Below, piece by piece: positions 62,235 through 64,000 of a stretch of 64,000 nucleotides of DNA. The DNA comes from Pseudomonas laurylsulfatiphila (GTDB taxonomy: Bacteria > Pseudomonadota > Gammaproteobacteria > Pseudomonadales > Pseudomonadaceae): the NCBI RefSeq assembly GCF_002934665.1, contig NZ_NIRS01000005.1, forward strand, positions 124,001 to 188,000. Reading direction: 5' to 3'. How positions within the stretch are numbered: the stretch's first letter is position 1; each line of letters starts with the position of its first letter. The notes beneath the pieces were generated by a model. The model saw only the letters and a program-made list of their open reading frames with translations. It did no database searches and was not told where the DNA came from. The position numbers were made by a program, and so were the translations under genes.

Positions 62235-63571
62235 TGCATCCGTCAATCAGCCAGTCCGCATCGTTCAAGGCGCTGGTCAACAGCCTGCGTGCAGCGCTTC
62301 ACGAGCCCGAACAGTTCACCCTCAGCTACGCCGCCGAATCCTCGGCCTTCATACGTTTCAACCACGCCAAGGTGCGTCAGGCCGGTCAGGTGCAGCAGGC
62401 GAGCATCGGCCTGAAACTGATCAACGAAGGCCGCCATGCCGACCTGCAAATCACTTTGGCCGGCGACCCCCAGGTTGATCTGCAACGTTTGAACGAAGGC
62501 CTGCAACAGCTGCGCGACACCTTGCCGCTGCTACCTCCGGACCCGTATCTGCTGCTCAACCACAATGGCTGGCAGAGCAACAACGTGCAGGCCCAACCGC
62601 TGCCGGACACCGAACAGGTGGTCGCGCAAATCTCCCAGGCCGCCGAAGGCCTGGATCTTGTCGGTTTCTACGCTGCCGGACCGATCAGTCGTGGCTTTGC
62701 CAGTTCTTCGGGCGCCTTCGGCTGGCATCAGGCCAACAGTTTCAATTTCGACTTCAGCCTGTTCCACGAGAACGGCCAGGCGGTAAAGGCCAGCTATGCC
62801 GGGCAGGACTGGAACAGCGAAGGCTTTGCCAAACGCTTCGAGCAAGCCCGCGAGCAGCTTGAGTTTCTGGGACGGCCGCTACGCACGTTGGCGCCCGGCC
62901 AGTACCGTGCTTACCTGGCACCGGCGGCGCTGGAAGAAATCATGGGCATGCTGTGCTGGGGTGGTTTCTCGGCACAGTCGATTGCCAGCAAAAGCAGCCC
63001 GCTGCAAAGGCTCTACGGTGGCGACAGCGCGTTCAGCCCGCTGGTCTCGCTGGACGAAAAAGTCAGCGGCTCACTGAGCCCGGCGTTTTCCGATGAAGGT
63101 TATCCACGCAGTGACCTGGGGTTGATCGTCAACGGCAAGGCCGGGGCACAACTGGTCAGTTCGCGCAGCGCCGCGGAGTACGGTTTGACTGCCAACGGCG
63201 CCAGCGGTGGTGAATCCCCGAGCGCGCTGAACATGAAAGCCGGGGCATTGCCTGACGCGGACATCCTCAAGCAGTTGGGTACGGGGCTGTACATCAGCAA
63301 CCTGTGGTACCTGAACTTTTCGGATCAACCGGCCGCACGCCTGACCGGCATGACCCGCTTTGCCACGTTCTGGGTCGAGAACGGCGAGATTCAAGCACCG
63401 GTCAACACCATGCGCTTTGATGACAGCGCCTTCAGCCTGCTCGGTTCGCGGCTGGAAGCGTTGACCGCGGAGCGGGAGTTGTTGCTGTCGGCGAGTACGT
63501 ACAGCCAGCGGGCGACGGCGTCGGCGTTGTTGCCGGGGGCGTTGGTCAGTCGTTTGACGTTAACCCTATAG
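62234..63571 (+). CDS. PmbA/TldE-family partner protein
   Basis: 445 residues with the TldE/PmbA fold and no HExxxH: at the equivalent position it has LEEIMGMLCWGGFSAQSIASKSSPLQRL. It would form a heterodimer with the preceding TldD-like protein. The C-terminus MTRFATFWVENGEIQAPVNTMRFDDSAFSLLGSRLEALT is typical. The one-base overlap indicates translational coupling. Confidence 0.87.
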   Translation: MHPSISQSASFKALVNSLRAALHEPEQFTLSYAAESSAFIRFNHAKVRQAGQVQQASIGLKLINEGRHADLQITLAGDPQVDLQRLNEGLQQLRDTLPLLPPDPYLLLNHNGWQSNNVQAQPLPDTEQVVAQISQAAEGLDLVGFYAAGPISRGFASSSGAFGWHQANSFNFDFSLFHENGQAVKASYAGQDWNSEGFAKRFEQAREQLEFLGRPLRTLAPGQYRAYLAPAALEEIMGMLCWGGFSAQSIASKSSPLQRLYGGDSAFSPLVSLDEKVSGSLSPAFSDEGYPRSDLGLIVNGKAGAQLVSSRSAAEYGLTANGASGGESPSALNMKAGALPDADILKQLGTGLYISNLWYLNFSDQPAARLTGMTRFATFWVENGEIQAPVNTMRFDDSAFSLLGSRLEALTAERELLLSASTYSQRATASALLPGALVSRLTLTL

Positions 63572-63581
63572 CAACGCAACA

Positions 63582-63674
63582 ACTGTAGGAGCTGGCTTGC
63601 CAGCGATGAGTCCGTCACATCCAACACAGATGTTGGCTGACAGTCCGCCATCGCCGGCAAGCCAGCTCCTACAG
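63582..63674. repeat. REPIN downstream of the PmbA-like gene
   Basis: Arms TGTAGGAGCTGGCTTGCCAGCGATG and CCATCGCCGGCAAGCCAGCTCC; the spacer holds TCCGTCACATCC and an inner repeat CCAACA / TGTTGG. Confidence 0.85.
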
Positions 63675-63708
63675 GAACGGAGCAAAGCTCACACTGACAA
63701 GAGGTCCC

Positions 63709-64000
63709 ATGCCCAACCGCCCACCTCTCGACGCCGTGACCGCCCGCTGGATACCCTGGGTCGTCGCCATTGCCTTCTTCATGCAGTCCCTCGACGGGAC
63801 GATTCTCAACACCGCCCTGCCGGCCATGGCCCGCGACCTGGCCGAGGACCCATTGCGCATGCAGGGGGTGATCATCGCCTACATGCTCACGGTCGCCTTG
63901 CTGATCCCGGCTTCGGGCTGGATCGCCGACCGTTTTGGCACCAGGAAGATTTTCTTCAGCGCAATCCTGCTGTTCAGTCTCGGCTCGTTGCTCTGCGCAT
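63709..64000 (+). CDS. MFS transporter, DHA2 (EmrB/QacA-like) family, cut by window end
   Basis: The first 97 residues are visible, starting MPNRPPLDAVTARWIPWVVAIAFFMQSLDGTILNTALPAMARDL. Helix 1 carries the motif QSLDGTILNTALPAM of 14-TM drug exporters, and the loop 2-3 motif GWIADRFGTRKIF is present. AGAGG lies about 4-5 nt before the ATG. The substrate is unknown, and the 3' end lies outside the window. Confidence 0.88.
   Translation, partial: MPNRPPLDAVTARWIPWVVAIAFFMQSLDGTILNTALPAMARDLAEDPLRMQGVIIAYMLTVALLIPASGWIADRFGTRKIFFSAILLFSLGSLLCA

Overview
The window reads as chromosome of a fluorescent-group Pseudomonas. The evidence is GC-rich coding sequence, about 17 REP/REPIN palindrome pairs of the GTGGGAGCGGGCTTGCCCGCGA type between genes, and a gene set and order matching the quaternary-amine catabolism region of Pseudomonas (PA5374-PA5421 in P. 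aeruginosa, from memory). No rRNA, tRNA or CRISPR was seen. Species is not assigned.

Most of the window is one pathway spread over several operons. Choline enters through a BCCT carrier (54189-56186) and an ABC importer (50954-53988). BetA and BetB (57165-60515) oxidise it to glycine betaine under the repressor BetI. Gamma-butyrobetaine and carnitine feed the same pool through a butyrobetaine dioxygenase, CdhA, CdhC, CdhB and the binding protein CaiX (41914-46734), with CdhR as regulator. Glycine betaine is demethylated by GbcAB (13193-15872), dimethylglycine by DgcAB with a dedicated ETF pair (29816-36009), and sarcosine by SoxBDAG (2733-8122). The C1 units and glycine are handled by GlyA, PurU, FdhA, threonine aldolase and serine dehydratase. 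GbdR (47500-48603) is the expected master activator.

Three things interrupt this core. (1) 16-29.8 kb, between gbcA and the ETF genes: a degenerate 182-bp tandem repeat carrying perfect DnaA-box 9-mers, a secreted two-motif aspartic protease, and a compact atypical type II secretion/type IV pilus-like system. That system has four pseudopilins, a gene remnant, a lytic transglycosylase, GspE/F, split PilMNOP-like platform proteins and a lipoprotein secretin, and it is built around an AA10 lytic polysaccharide monooxygenase. (2) 37.8-39.5 kb: small accessory genes including a RelE/XRE toxin-antitoxin pair. (3) 39497-40649: an IS110-family element inserted exactly inside a REP palindrome. Its non-coding left end folds into what looks like a complete bridge RNA whose guides can be read against both the REP target and the element's own ends.

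The right edge holds a TldD/PmbA pair and the start of an MFS exporter. The left edge holds the tail of an unknown gene.
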